64,000 bases of DNA, from the NCBI RefSeq assembly GCF_900129085.1, contig NZ_FQUF01000008.1, positions 1-64,000 on the forward strand, written 5' to 3'. Positions 15,617-23,755 of this stretch are shown here, one piece after another (the first letter of the stretch is position 1; each line of letters starts with the position of its first letter). The notes beneath the pieces are model-generated. The model searched no databases. It had not been told where the DNA came from and was given only the letters and a program-made list of their open reading frames with translations. This DNA comes from Atopostipes suicloacalis DSM 15692. GTDB lineage: Bacteria; Bacillota; Bacilli; Lactobacillales; Carnobacteriaceae_A. Position numbers and translations under genes: made by a program.

Positions 15617-16339
15617 GTGGTAGAAGTAGCTTTAATTACCGGGAGCTCTCGGGGAATTGGATTAGAAATCGCTAAACGATTAGCGAAAGTTGGCTATCAA
15701 GTGGTTTTAAATGGCCGTCGTGAAATCAGCGAGGAAGTTCTTGAACAATTTTCAAACGTTCCAGTTCCTGTAGCCCAAGTAACAGGCGATGTAAGTAATT
15801 TCGATGAAGCCAAAGCCATTGTAGGCGAAGTGATTGACCGATTTGGCCGAGTGGATATTCTAATCAATAATGCAGGGATTACTCGTGATGGCTTAATTAT
15901 GCGGATGAAAGAAGCCGATTTCGATGATGTTTTGAATACAAACTTGAAAGGTGCGTTCAATATGTGTCGTCATGTGACACAACCTATGCTGAAGCAACGG
16001 GCAGGAACGATTATTAATATGTCTAGTGTGGTGGGTTTAATTGGAAATGCTGGACAAACCAATTATGCCGCCAGTAAAGCAGGCTTGCTTGGGTTAACTA
16101 AGGCTTTAGCACGCGAGTTATCGAGTCGTCATATTACGGTCAATGCGATTGCTCCTGGTTATATTGAAACGGAAATGACGGAATCTTTAAGCGATCGAGT
16201 AAAAGAAACAATGCTGAGCCAAATCCCATTGAAGCGTTTTGGACAGGCAGAAGAAATTGCTAAAACTGTTGAGTTTTTAATTGATAATAAATATATGACG
16301 GGACAAGTTCTCGAAGTTAATGGCGGTTTGAACATGTAA
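15617..16339 (+). CDS. fabG: 3-oxoacyl-ACP reductase
   Basis: 240 residues, NADPH-dependent. It reduces 3-oxoacyl-ACP. TGSSRGIG (about 8-15) is the cofactor loop, NNAG follows at 84-87, and the Ser137-Tyr150-Lys154 triad is complete. The start is GTG behind AGGAGG at 15605-15610. It follows fabD by three bases. Confidence 0.95.
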   Translation: MVEVALITGSSRGIGLEIAKRLAKVGYQVVLNGRREISEEVLEQFSNVPVPVAQVTGDVSNFDEAKAIVGEVIDRFGRVDILINNAGITRDGLIMRMKEADFDDVLNTNLKGAFNMCRHVTQPMLKQRAGTIINMSSVVGLIGNAGQTNYAASKAGLLGLTKALARELSSRHITVNAIAPGYIETEMTESLSDRVKETMLSQIPLKRFGQAEEIAKTVEFLIDNKYMTGQVLEVNGGLNM

Positions 16340-16372
16340 GGAACCATCGGAACAGAATTTAAGGAGGATAAG

Positions 16373-17608
16373 ATGCAACGAGTAGTAATTACAGGGATTG
16401 GAACCATTTCCCCAATTGGTAATGATGTAGAGACTTTTTGGGAAAATATGAAAGCTGGGAATTCTGGGATTGCCCCGATCGAAAGCTTTGACGCTTCTGA
16501 AACAGGTGTTTCTGTAGCTGCAGAAGTTAAAGACTTTGACCCTAAAAATACAATGGGACGAAAAGAATACTCACGAATGGATCGCTTTTCACAATTTGGA
16601 GTAGCTGCCAGTGTTGAAGCCGTCGATAATAGTGGCTATAACATTGAAGAAAATGCAGATCGAGTTGGTGTGATTGTTGGTTCAGGAATCGGTGGATTAT
16701 TAGCGATTCAAGATGGAATCGATAAAATGCGAGACAAAGGCCCCAAACGCGTGACTCCATTATTTGTACCGATGACCATTGGAAATATGGGCGCTGGAAA
16801 CATTTCTATGAAAGTAGGCGCTCGTGGCATTAGTTTGGATATTGTAACTGCTTGTGCGAGTGCAACGAATTCTATTGGAGAAGCTTTTTTAAAAATTCAA
16901 AGTGGTATGTTAGATGCGTGTCTTGCAGGAGGTACGGAGGCCACGATTAACGAAATCGGCATTGCAGGCTTTGATGTATTAACTGCTCTATCGACCAATG
17001 ATGATCCTAAAACAGCATCGCGTCCTTTTGATAAAGACCGAGATGGTTTTGTAATGGGTGAAGGAGCAGGAATTTTATTTATGGAATCTTTAGAATCTGC
17101 TCAGGCACGAGGTGCAAATATTTTAGCTGAAGTTGTTGGCTATGGTTCGAATAGTGATGCCTATCATATGACGGCCCCCCGTCCAGATGGTAGTGGTGCT
17201 GGTGAGGCCATTAAATCAGCCATTCATATGGCGGATATCCAACCAGAAGAAGTTGATTATATTAATGCGCATGGAACAAGTACACCAACGAATGACTCGG
17301 CAGAAACAGAATCCATTAAGTATGCTCTAGGTGAACATGCTTATAAAATTCCAGTATCGAGTTCGAAAGGATTTTTTGGACATTTACTAGGAGCTGCTGG
17401 GGGCGTTGAAGCAGTAACGGTGGTTAAAGCCTTACAGGATAGTTTTGTTCCAGCAACTTTGGGACTTGAAACGCCAGATGAAGATTGTGATTTAGATTAT
17501 GTACCTAAAGAAGGACGTAACCAAGAAATTAACTACGCCTTATCTAGTTCCTTAGGATTTGGTGGACATAATGCTGTGCTATTATTTAAAAGTTGGAATG
17601 GTGAGTAA
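16373..17608 (+). CDS. fabF: 3-oxoacyl-ACP synthase II
   Basis: 411 residues, the main elongating condensing enzyme. The Cys161 (VTACASATNS), His300 (NAHGTSTP) and His337 (KGFFGHLLGAAGG) triad is present. No fabB is seen in the window. Its last base is the first base of the accB start codon, so translation is coupled. Confidence 0.95.
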   Translation: MQRVVITGIGTISPIGNDVETFWENMKAGNSGIAPIESFDASETGVSVAAEVKDFDPKNTMGRKEYSRMDRFSQFGVAASVEAVDNSGYNIEENADRVGVIVGSGIGGLLAIQDGIDKMRDKGPKRVTPLFVPMTIGNMGAGNISMKVGARGISLDIVTACASATNSIGEAFLKIQSGMLDACLAGGTEATINEIGIAGFDVLTALSTNDDPKTASRPFDKDRDGFVMGEGAGILFMESLESAQARGANILAEVVGYGSNSDAYHMTAPRPDGSGAGEAIKSAIHMADIQPEEVDYINAHGTSTPTNDSAETESIKYALGEHAYKIPVSSSKGFFGHLLGAAGGVEAVTVVKALQDSFVPATLGLETPDEDCDLDYVPKEGRNQEINYALSSSLGFGGHNAVLLFKSWNGE

Positions 17609-18093
17609 TGATGAAATACGAAGAATTAACTGAACTGATTAATCATTTAGATCAATCCAGTTTAGCCTTTATGGACTATCAAACGGATGATGAGCATATT
17701 ATCCTTTCTAAAGAAGTTCCCCAAATGGCTGCACCTAAAAATGAAGGACCGACACCAGAGGCAACTTCAACAGATCCTGCTCCGGTTCAAACACCTGTGG
17801 TACAAGAAGCTGCAGGAGCAGCAGACAACGAGACAACACCATCTGTCACAGAAGAGGCAGGAGAAGTCGTCGAGTCACCAATGGTCGGAGTCCTCTATTT
17901 AAAACCTCATCCAGATGAAGAGCCTTACATCAAAGTAGGCGACCATGTGAAACAAGGGGATGTCATTTGTATTGTCGAAGCTATGAAGCTTATGAATGAA
18001 ATACAAGCTCCACATTCAGGGGTAGTCACAGAAATTTTAGTTGAAAATGAAGCGGTCGTTGAGTACAAACAACCGCTCGTTCGAATCGATTAG
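17608..18093 (+). CDS. accB: Biotin carboxyl carrier protein of acetyl-CoA carboxylase
   Basis: 161 residues. The C-terminal biotinyl domain (about 88-161) has Lys127 in VEAMKLMNE, the biotin site. A Pro/Ala/Glu-rich flexible linker (about 42-88) joins it to a short N-terminal segment. The first codon overlaps the fabF stop (TAATGATG); the next ATG at 17611 is equally possible. It works with AccC and the AccAD carboxyltransferase to make malonyl-CoA. Confidence 0.94.
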   Translation: MMKYEELTELINHLDQSSLAFMDYQTDDEHIILSKEVPQMAAPKNEGPTPEATSTDPAPVQTPVVQEAAGAADNETTPSVTEEAGEVVESPMVGVLYLKPHPDEEPYIKVGDHVKQGDVICIVEAMKLMNEIQAPHSGVVTEILVENEAVVEYKQPLVRID

Positions 18094-18113
18094 TGTTTTA
18101 TAAGGAGGACAAA

Positions 18114-18575
18114 ATGTCAGAACAAAACAAACCCGTCATGACAGCTCAAGAGGTTATGGAGGTCATTCCTAACCGTTATCCAATGTTTTTTGTCGATCGG
18201 GTAGAAGAGCTAGATTTAGAAGAGCGAATCGTTGCAACCAAAAACGTTGCAGCGAATGAATCTTATTTCCAAGGACATTTTCCTGGAAATCCGATTATGC
18301 CAGGTGTTTTACAAGTGGAAACCATGGCACAAGTAGGCTCCATTCCTTTATTAATGAGTCCAAATTTTAAAGGGAAAATTGCTTTTTTAGCGGCAGTAGA
18401 TAAAGTGAAATTCCGAAGAAATGTTGTACCTGGAGATGTTTTAACGATTACAGTAGATATTGTAAAGTTAAAAGCCGTTATGGGGATTGGACAAGGAACC
18501 ATTACGAACCAAAACGGAGACGTTGTTTCCGAAGCAAAGATGACCTTTATTATTAGTGATTTAGAACAATTATAG
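18114..18575 (+). CDS. fabZ: 3-hydroxyacyl-ACP dehydratase
   Basis: 153 residues from the ATG at 18114; the frame is open upstream to a GTG at 18093, but AAGGAGG lies just before 18114, which decides the start. It is a hot-dog fold protein with the catalytic His55 in GHFPGNP and Glu69 in PGVLQVETMAQ. It dehydrates 3-hydroxyacyl-ACP. Whether it also isomerises (FabN-like) for unsaturated chains cannot be told from this sequence. Confidence 0.94.
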   Translation: MSEQNKPVMTAQEVMEVIPNRYPMFFVDRVEELDLEERIVATKNVAANESYFQGHFPGNPIMPGVLQVETMAQVGSIPLLMSPNFKGKIAFLAAVDKVKFRRNVVPGDVLTITVDIVKLKAVMGIGQGTITNQNGDVVSEAKMTFIISDLEQL

Positions 18576-18585
18576 GTGGGACGCT

Positions 18586-19974
18586 ATGTTTCAAAAAGTA
18601 TTAGTTGCTAACCGAGGAGAAATTGCGGTACGAATTATTCGTGCCTTAAGAGAACTAGGAATTACATCAGTTGCTGTGTTTAGTGAGGCCGATCGTTATG
18701 CCTTACATACAGAATTAGCAGACGAAGCAATTTGTATTGGGCCAGCTAAAGGAATAGATTCCTATGCAAACCCGGTTGCCGTTTTAAGTGCTGCAAATGT
18801 ATCTGGGGCTGATGCTATCCATCCGGGCTACGGGTTTCTATCCGAACGCAGTGACTTCGCCTCTTTATGCGAAAAGATGAACATTAAATTTATTGGGCCC
18901 AACAGTGATATTATTCGAGATATGGGGAATAAACAAAATGCCCGCACTACGATGCGAGAAGCGGGTGTGCCAATTGTCCCAGGTGGAAAAGATTTGGTCG
19001 AAAATATTGAACAAGCACGTAAAATTGCCGAAGAAACAGGCTATCCTTTAATGATTAAAGCCGCTGACGGTGGCGGTGGAAAAGGAATGCGTCTAGCCAG
19101 TTCACCAGAAGAATTAGAGCCGATGTTTACGCAAGCGCAAAATGAAACACAAAGCATTTATGGCAATCGACACTTATATATTGAGCGGACTATTTATCCT
19201 GCCAAACATATTGAAGTACAAATTTTAGCGGATGAACAAGGAAACGTAGTGCATTTAGGAGAGCGAGATTGTTCCCTTCAAAGAAATAATCAGAAAGTGA
19301 TTGAGTTTGCTCCTTCACCAACGTTGTCAGAGGAAACACGCAATAAATTGAATCAAGCAGCAGTAGATGCAGCGAAAGCAATTGGCTATACCAATGCGGG
19401 AACGATTGAATTTCTAGTCGATAATGATGAGAACTTCTATTTCATGGAAATGAATACCCGGCTGCAAGTCGAACATCCTATCACAGAAATGGTTACGGGC
19501 GTAGATATCGTAAAGGCGCAAATTGAGATTGCAGCTGGTCAACCGCTACCCTTCAAACAATCCGATATAGAATTAAATGGTTTTGCTATTGAATGCCGGT
19601 TAAATGCCGAAGACCCTTATAATCATTTTCAACCGTCAAGCGGCTACATTGATCGTTTGTTTTTACCAAATGGAGGAATGGGTTTACGCGTTGAAACGAC
19701 TTTATATTCTAACTATACCCTTCCGCCATTTTATGATTCTATGGTGGCTAAAATTATTACCCATCAGCCCACAAGGGAAGATGCCTTTAAGTTGATGGAA
19801 CGAGCATTGTACGAAGTGACAGTTGAGGGGTTGAATACCAATATTGAATTATTGGAAGCTTTAATCAGTCACCCAGAAGTCCAGGCAGATAATGTTCACG
19901 CTAAATGGTTGGAAGAGGAGTTTATGCCTCAATGGATCGAAGAAGTGAAGGAACATTCTGCTTTAAATGAGTAG
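18586..19974 (+). CDS. accC: Biotin carboxylase subunit of acetyl-CoA carboxylase
   Basis: 462 residues. It carboxylates biotin on AccB with ATP and bicarbonate. The N-terminal domain starts KVLVANRGEIAVRIIRA. The ATP-grasp glycine loop is DGGGGKGMR (about 160-168), and MEMNTRLQVEHPITE (about 287-301) holds metal and bicarbonate residues. A C-terminal carboxylase domain completes it. Length is normal. Confidence 0.95.
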   Translation: MFQKVLVANRGEIAVRIIRALRELGITSVAVFSEADRYALHTELADEAICIGPAKGIDSYANPVAVLSAANVSGADAIHPGYGFLSERSDFASLCEKMNIKFIGPNSDIIRDMGNKQNARTTMREAGVPIVPGGKDLVENIEQARKIAEETGYPLMIKAADGGGGKGMRLASSPEELEPMFTQAQNETQSIYGNRHLYIERTIYPAKHIEVQILADEQGNVVHLGERDCSLQRNNQKVIEFAPSPTLSEETRNKLNQAAVDAAKAIGYTNAGTIEFLVDNDENFYFMEMNTRLQVEHPITEMVTGVDIVKAQIEIAAGQPLPFKQSDIELNGFAIECRLNAEDPYNHFQPSSGYIDRLFLPNGGMGLRVETTLYSNYTLPPFYDSMVAKIITHQPTREDAFKLMERALYEVTVEGLNTNIELLEALISHPEVQADNVHAKWLEEEFMPQWIEEVKEHSALNE

Positions 19975-20002
19975 AAGATGTCATAAGAGGAGAGAATAGA
20001 GG

Positions 20003-20878
20003 ATGGCCTTATTTCGTAAGAAAAAGAAATATGTAGAAATCAATCCGAGAAGAGCGGATGAACTTAGAGAAAGGCGTGCCCAAATACCAGATGGCTTGGC
20101 GGAGCGTTGTCCGAAATGCCAAGCAATCATTTTTCAAAATTCCATTGAAAGTGATTATCTGTGTCCAAAATGTAACTATCATCTCCAATTTCCAGCTTTA
20201 AAACGGATTGAATGGTTAGTGGACGAAGGATCGTTTAGAGAGTGGGATAGTAACCTTACGGCAAGAGATCCTTTGAATTTTCCAGGATACCAAGAAAAAC
20301 TGGATCGAAGCCAAAGTAGTACAGAATTAAAAGAAGCAGTGGTGACTGGACAAGCAGAAATAGAGCACCTTCCTTTTGCGCTTGGCGTAATGGATAGTCG
20401 CTTTGTGATGGCCAGTATGGGAACTGTTGTGGGTGAAAAATTGACCCGCTTATTTGAGCAAGCGACAGAGAAAAAGCTTCCGGTTGTTTTATATATTGCT
20501 TCAGGAGGCGCGCGAATGCAAGAAGGGATTTTATCCTTAATGCAGATGGCAAAGATTTCTCAGGCGATTTCTAAACATAGTCAAGCTGGGCTATTTTACT
20601 GTACCGTTCTTACGCATCCAACAACAGGAGGCGTAACAGCCAGCTTTGCCATGCAAGGGGACATTACGTTAGCCGAGCCTGAGGCAACGATTGGCTTTGC
20701 TGGAAAACGAGTAATTGAACAAACCATTGGCTCAGATTTGCCTGAAGATTTTCAAACAGCCGAATCTGTTTTAAAAAATGGCTTTATTGACCACATTGTT
20801 CCGCGAAAAAAACAAACGCAAGTTTTACGTTTCCTCTTAACTGCACATAGAACTCCAGCAGAAAGCGCAGGTGTCTAG
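20003..20878 (+). CDS. accD: Acetyl-CoA carboxylase carboxyltransferase subunit beta
   Basis: 291 residues. An N-terminal zinc ribbon has Cys36, Cys39, Cys54 and Cys57 (CPKC twice). The crotonase-like domain shows SGGARMQEG and TGGVTASFA. With AccA it moves the carboxyl group from biotin to acetyl-CoA. The stop codon touches the start of accA. Confidence 0.95.
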   Translation: MALFRKKKKYVEINPRRADELRERRAQIPDGLAERCPKCQAIIFQNSIESDYLCPKCNYHLQFPALKRIEWLVDEGSFREWDSNLTARDPLNFPGYQEKLDRSQSSTELKEAVVTGQAEIEHLPFALGVMDSRFVMASMGTVVGEKLTRLFEQATEKKLPVVLYIASGGARMQEGILSLMQMAKISQAISKHSQAGLFYCTVLTHPTTGGVTASFAMQGDITLAEPEATIGFAGKRVIEQTIGSDLPEDFQTAESVLKNGFIDHIVPRKKQTQVLRFLLTAHRTPAESAGV

Positions 20879-21661
20879 ATGAAAGCTTATGATATTGTAA
20901 AAAAAGCACGCGACATTCAGCGTTTATCGACGATTGAAATAATCAATGCTCTTTGTTCAGATTTTATGGAGCTTCATGGTGACCGTCGAATGACCGATGA
21001 TCAAGCGGTCGTTGGTGGTGTGGGGCTAATAGAGGATCAAGATCCAATCACAATTATTGGAATTCAAAAAGGACGCAACACAGAAGAAAATATCCGTAGA
21101 AACTTTGGTTCAAGTGGTCCAGCCGGTTATCGCAAGGCGGAGCGTTTGATGAAACAAGCCGAAAAATTTCAGCGCCCTGTTTTGACTTTAATCAATACAG
21201 CAGGTGCTGATGCTGCCCCAGATTCGGAAGAATACGGCATTGGTGAAGCTATCGCCAGTATGTTGATCACTATGAGTGAATTGACAGTACCTACTTTAGC
21301 TATTATCCTTGGAGAAGGTGGAAGTGGAGGCGCGATTGCCTTAGCTTTAAGTGATCAAGTGTGGATGCTTGAAAATAGTATCTATTCGATTCTCTCTCCA
21401 GAAGGCTTCGCATCTATTTTGTGGAAAGACTCGAGTCTAGCCGCAGAGGCGGCAGATATTATGAAACTGACTGCAACGGAGCTCAAGGAACTTACCGTCA
21501 TTGATCGAGTCATTGCCGAAGGAGAAAAAGGGAAAACATTCAGCAATGAAGAATTAGCAGAACGTTTGATTCCAGAGATTAAAACAGCCTTTGAAGAATT
21601 AGAAAAGCAGGATTCAAAAGATCGTGTGGCAAACCGTTATGAACGTTTTCGAAAGTTCTAA
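20879..21661 (+). CDS. accA: Acetyl-CoA carboxylase carboxyltransferase subunit alpha
   Basis: 260 residues, the short form typical of Lactobacillales. ELHGDRRMTDD near the N terminus and LGEGGSGGAIALALSD (about 141-156) with SPEGFASILWKD are the active-site motifs. It directly follows accD without a gap. Confidence 0.95.
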   Translation: MKAYDIVKKARDIQRLSTIEIINALCSDFMELHGDRRMTDDQAVVGGVGLIEDQDPITIIGIQKGRNTEENIRRNFGSSGPAGYRKAERLMKQAEKFQRPVLTLINTAGADAAPDSEEYGIGEAIASMLITMSELTVPTLAIILGEGGSGGAIALALSDQVWMLENSIYSILSPEGFASILWKDSSLAAEAADIMKLTATELKELTVIDRVIAEGEKGKTFSNEELAERLIPEIKTAFEELEKQDSKDRVANRYERFRKF

Positions 21662-21682
21662 TGATGGAGGTTAACTATTGAT

Positions 21683-22042
21683 ATGGTAGCTGGTATAGGA
21701 ATTGATTTGATTGATTTAGACCATATGGCTTCGGTTTGTCAAAAGCAGCCTCGTATTTTCGAGAAAATTTTGACGGAAAAAGAGATTGAAGTTTATGAGA
21801 GGTATGGTGAGAAGCGGAAGCTAGAATTTCTAGCAGGTCGTTATGCAGTTAAAGAGGCGTTCAGTAAAGCGATGGGGACAGGTATCGGTAAAACAGTTAC
21901 TTTCAAAAGTATATCAGTTTTGACTAACAATAAAGGGCAACCTGTTGTTGTAAAGTCACCTTATGAAGGAAATGTTTTTGTTTCTATTAGTCACTCGCAA
22001 AAAATGGCTGTTGCACAAGTGGTTTTGGAAAAAATAAAATAA
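21683..22042 (+). CDS. acpS: Holo-ACP synthase
   Basis: 119 residues, normal length. It transfers 4'-phosphopantetheine from CoA to Ser35 of the carrier protein. The metal-binding Asp8 in GIGIDLID and Glu58 in RYAVKEAF are present; VSISHS follows near the C terminus. It is the last gene of the cluster, 21 bases after accA, and is followed by a strong terminator. Confidence 0.93.
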   Translation: MVAGIGIDLIDLDHMASVCQKQPRIFEKILTEKEIEVYERYGEKRKLEFLAGRYAVKEAFSKAMGTGIGKTVTFKSISVLTNNKGQPVVVKSPYEGNVFVSISHSQKMAVAQVVLEKIK

Positions 22043-22048
22043 GAAATG

Positions 22049-22096
22049 AAACTTCTTTCTTAAGGCATCGATAAGCCTTGTAAGAAAGGAGTTTTT
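22049..22096 (+). terminator. Terminator of the fatty-acid cluster
   Basis: AAACTtCTTTCTTAaGGC pairs with GCCtTgTAAGAAAGgAGTTT and ends in TTTTT. Confidence 0.85.
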
Positions 22097-22211
22097 GCGC
22101 TTAATAAAAAGTACTAAATCGCTGGATTGATTCTGTATGTAACTTAGGACTTAAAAGTTGTTAAACATAAAAGACGTAAAAGAGTAATAAAATACCCAAG
22201 CCGAGAAAAAA

Positions 22212-22239
22212 TTGACGCAGATCTTACAGTAACTAAACT
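22212..22239 (+). promoter_or_regulatory. Promoter of the cobalamin riboswitch transcript
   Basis: TTGACG (22212-22217), 16-base spacer, TAAACT (22234-22239). It lies about 60 bases before the riboswitch core. Confidence 0.55.
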
Positions 22240-22254
22240 TGAAAAAAAGGAACA

Positions 22255-22475
22255 ATTCATCTAGAATACTCTTTGATAGATAGAAAGAACCATTCAAAGA
22301 CAACTAAGGTATGGAAGTTTGGTTAAATTCCAACGCGGTCCCGCCACTGTAATCATGCATGAAGCATGGAGCCAGATCTTTACTTAGTTTGCTAATAATG
22401 CATATGGGCTGTTTCGAGGTCAAGCAGCTACATGGAGAGTCTATGTCTGGGTGCATAGGCTATTTTTTTTAGATT
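22255..22475 (+). ncRNA. Cobalamin (B12) riboswitch with terminator
   Basis: The core runs from AACTAAGGTATGGAAG (22302 on) through GGTTAAATTCCAACGCGG, CCCGCCACTGTAA and GGAGCCAGATC. The B12 box GCCACTG is at 22343-22349, and the core is closed by CTTAGTT (22383-22389) pairing with AACTAAG. A second segment with GGCTG/CAGC pairing follows. The expression platform is a terminator: AGTCTATG (22439-22446) pairs with CATAGGCT (22455-22462), then eight T. Binding of B12 should favour termination and shut off the uptake genes. The 5' limit is approximate. Confidence 0.9.
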
Positions 22476-22556
22476 TAACTTCAAAGGGTGTATTTTTAGC
22501 GAATGAATGAAATCTATCTTGAAACGTAGCAAACACTATATAAAGGAGCAAACAAA

Positions 22557-23018
22557 ATGGACAAAAAATTATTAAGTAAATTATTTTTATTTTCACTATC
22601 AGGTGCTTTATTAGTCGGATGTGGAAATCAGGCAGAAGAGACGCCTGAGGAAGCAGAAGAACCAGAAACAGAAGTAGCAGAAACCCCAGAAGAGACAGAA
22701 GAAACCACGGATACCGAAGATGCAGCGGATGAAGTTTCTTTTACCATTGATATTTTAGTGGATGGAGAAGCAGTTGCTGATCTAAGTAAAGAAGTAACAG
22801 CTGAAGAAGGTATGTATCTTCTTGATGTAATGGAAGACACATATGATATTGAAGAAACAGATGGCTTTATTTCATCTATTGAAGGATACGAACAAGATGA
22901 AGCAGAGAATCGTTACTGGCTATACTATATAAATGGTGAATCTGGTGAAGTAGGAGCCGCTGATTATGCTCCAGAAGCAGCTGACCAAATTGAGTGGAGA
23001 CTAGAAAGCTTTGAATAA
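22557..23018 (+). CDS. DUF4430 lipoprotein, probable cobalamin-binding surface protein
   Basis: 153 residues. A lipoprotein signal peptide ends LLVGC, giving lipidated Cys22. An acidic Glu/Thr/Pro spacer (about 26-60) leads to a C-terminal domain with MYLLDVMEDTY and NRYWLYYINGE, the DUF4430 pattern related to the transcobalamin/intrinsic-factor C-terminal fold. The B12 riboswitch upstream and the S-component gene overlapping its 3' end support capture of cobalamin at the cell surface. The binding itself is inferred. RBS AAAGGAG. Confidence 0.8.
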   Translation: MDKKLLSKLFLFSLSGALLVGCGNQAEETPEEAEEPETEVAETPEETEETTDTEDAADEVSFTIDILVDGEAVADLSKEVTAEEGMYLLDVMEDTYDIEETDGFISSIEGYEQDEAENRYWLYYINGESGEVGAADYAPEAADQIEWRLESFE

Positions 23019-23553
23019 ATCATCAAATTATTTTAGCGTATACCGAATCTCTTTACTCGCAATAATGACCGCTCTAACTGCTGTGGGACGTTTAGCTTTT
23101 GCTTTACCTTTTATGCCAAATATTCAACCAATGACGGCTTTACTCATTATTATTGCCTTAAATATCGGTATCGTTGATAGTTTGATTGTTTCTTTATTAT
23201 CGATATTATTGACGAATTTATTCTTAGGAATGGGTCCTTGGACTGTTTTGCAAATTATTTCATTTGCACTCGTTATTTTATTGACGGGTTTGATTAAATA
23301 CTTTTATCGATCCGACTCTTTCATTCATCGACTTATTTTTGCTGTTTGGGCAGGACTTATGGGGTTTGCATATGGCTTTGTTATTTCGTATTTAAATGTT
23401 CATTTATATGGGATGAGTAACTTTTGGGTTTATTACCTTAATGGAGTTCCCTTTGATTTATTACATGCTGTCGGAAATGTGGGTTTCTTTATAATATTAG
23501 AACCCATTATTGTTCCGATTATAAAGAAAAAATTCGAAAAAATATTACACTAA
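23011..23553 (+). CDS. cbrT: ECF transporter S-component, probable vitamin B12 (CbrT-like)
   Basis: 180 residues with about six membrane segments. The start is TTG, overlapping the lipoprotein stop by eight bases, with GGAGA about ten bases before it. RISLLAIMTALTAVGRLAF near the N terminus matches the alanine-rich first helix by which S-components dock to EcfT. The ATPases and EcfT are not in the window, so a shared energising module is expected elsewhere. B12 as substrate follows from the riboswitch and neighbours. The symbol cbrT is used for the Lactobacillus delbrueckii B12 S-component; orthology is inferred. Confidence 0.75.
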   Translation: MNKSSNYFSVYRISLLAIMTALTAVGRLAFALPFMPNIQPMTALLIIIALNIGIVDSLIVSLLSILLTNLFLGMGPWTVLQIISFALVILLTGLIKYFYRSDSFIHRLIFAVWAGLMGFAYGFVISYLNVHLYGMSNFWVYYLNGVPFDLLHAVGNVGFFIILEPIIVPIIKKKFEKILH

Positions 23554-23570
23554 AAAATATTAATTTCAAG

Positions 23571-23602
23571 CTCCTTTACTCTCAACGAGTAGAGGAGTTT
23601 TT
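23571..23602 (+). terminator. Terminator after the S-component gene
   Basis: CTCCTtTACTC, loop TCAAC, GAGTAgAGGAG, then TTTTT. Confidence 0.85.
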
Positions 23603-23635
23603 GTCTAAACACGAAAATTTTTTGGACGTTTTTCA

Positions 23636-23664
23636 TTGATAGCCACTCCACTTTGTTGTATACT
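23636..23664 (+). promoter_or_regulatory. Promoter of the class II ribonucleotide reductase gene
   Basis: TTGATA (23636-23641), 17-base spacer, TATACT (23659-23664). Two NrdR boxes lie directly downstream of the expected start. Confidence 0.7.
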
Positions 23665-23677
23665 AATTTCTAGCAAA

Positions 23678-23725
23678 TCACAAGATATAGTATTGGTTTT
23701 AAACTAAATTGTCTATATGTTGTGA
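23678..23725 (+). promoter_or_regulatory. Tandem NrdR boxes
   Basis: TCACAAGATATAGTAT (23678-23693) and TGTCTATATGTTGTGA (23710-23725) each match the 16-bp NrdR box (ACACwATATnTwGTGT) well. Their centres are 32 bp apart, about three helical turns, the standard tandem arrangement. They lie in the 5' leader, so NrdR should repress. Confidence 0.7.
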
Positions 23726-23755
23726 AAATATGAACAGAAAAAAGGAGCCACTAAC

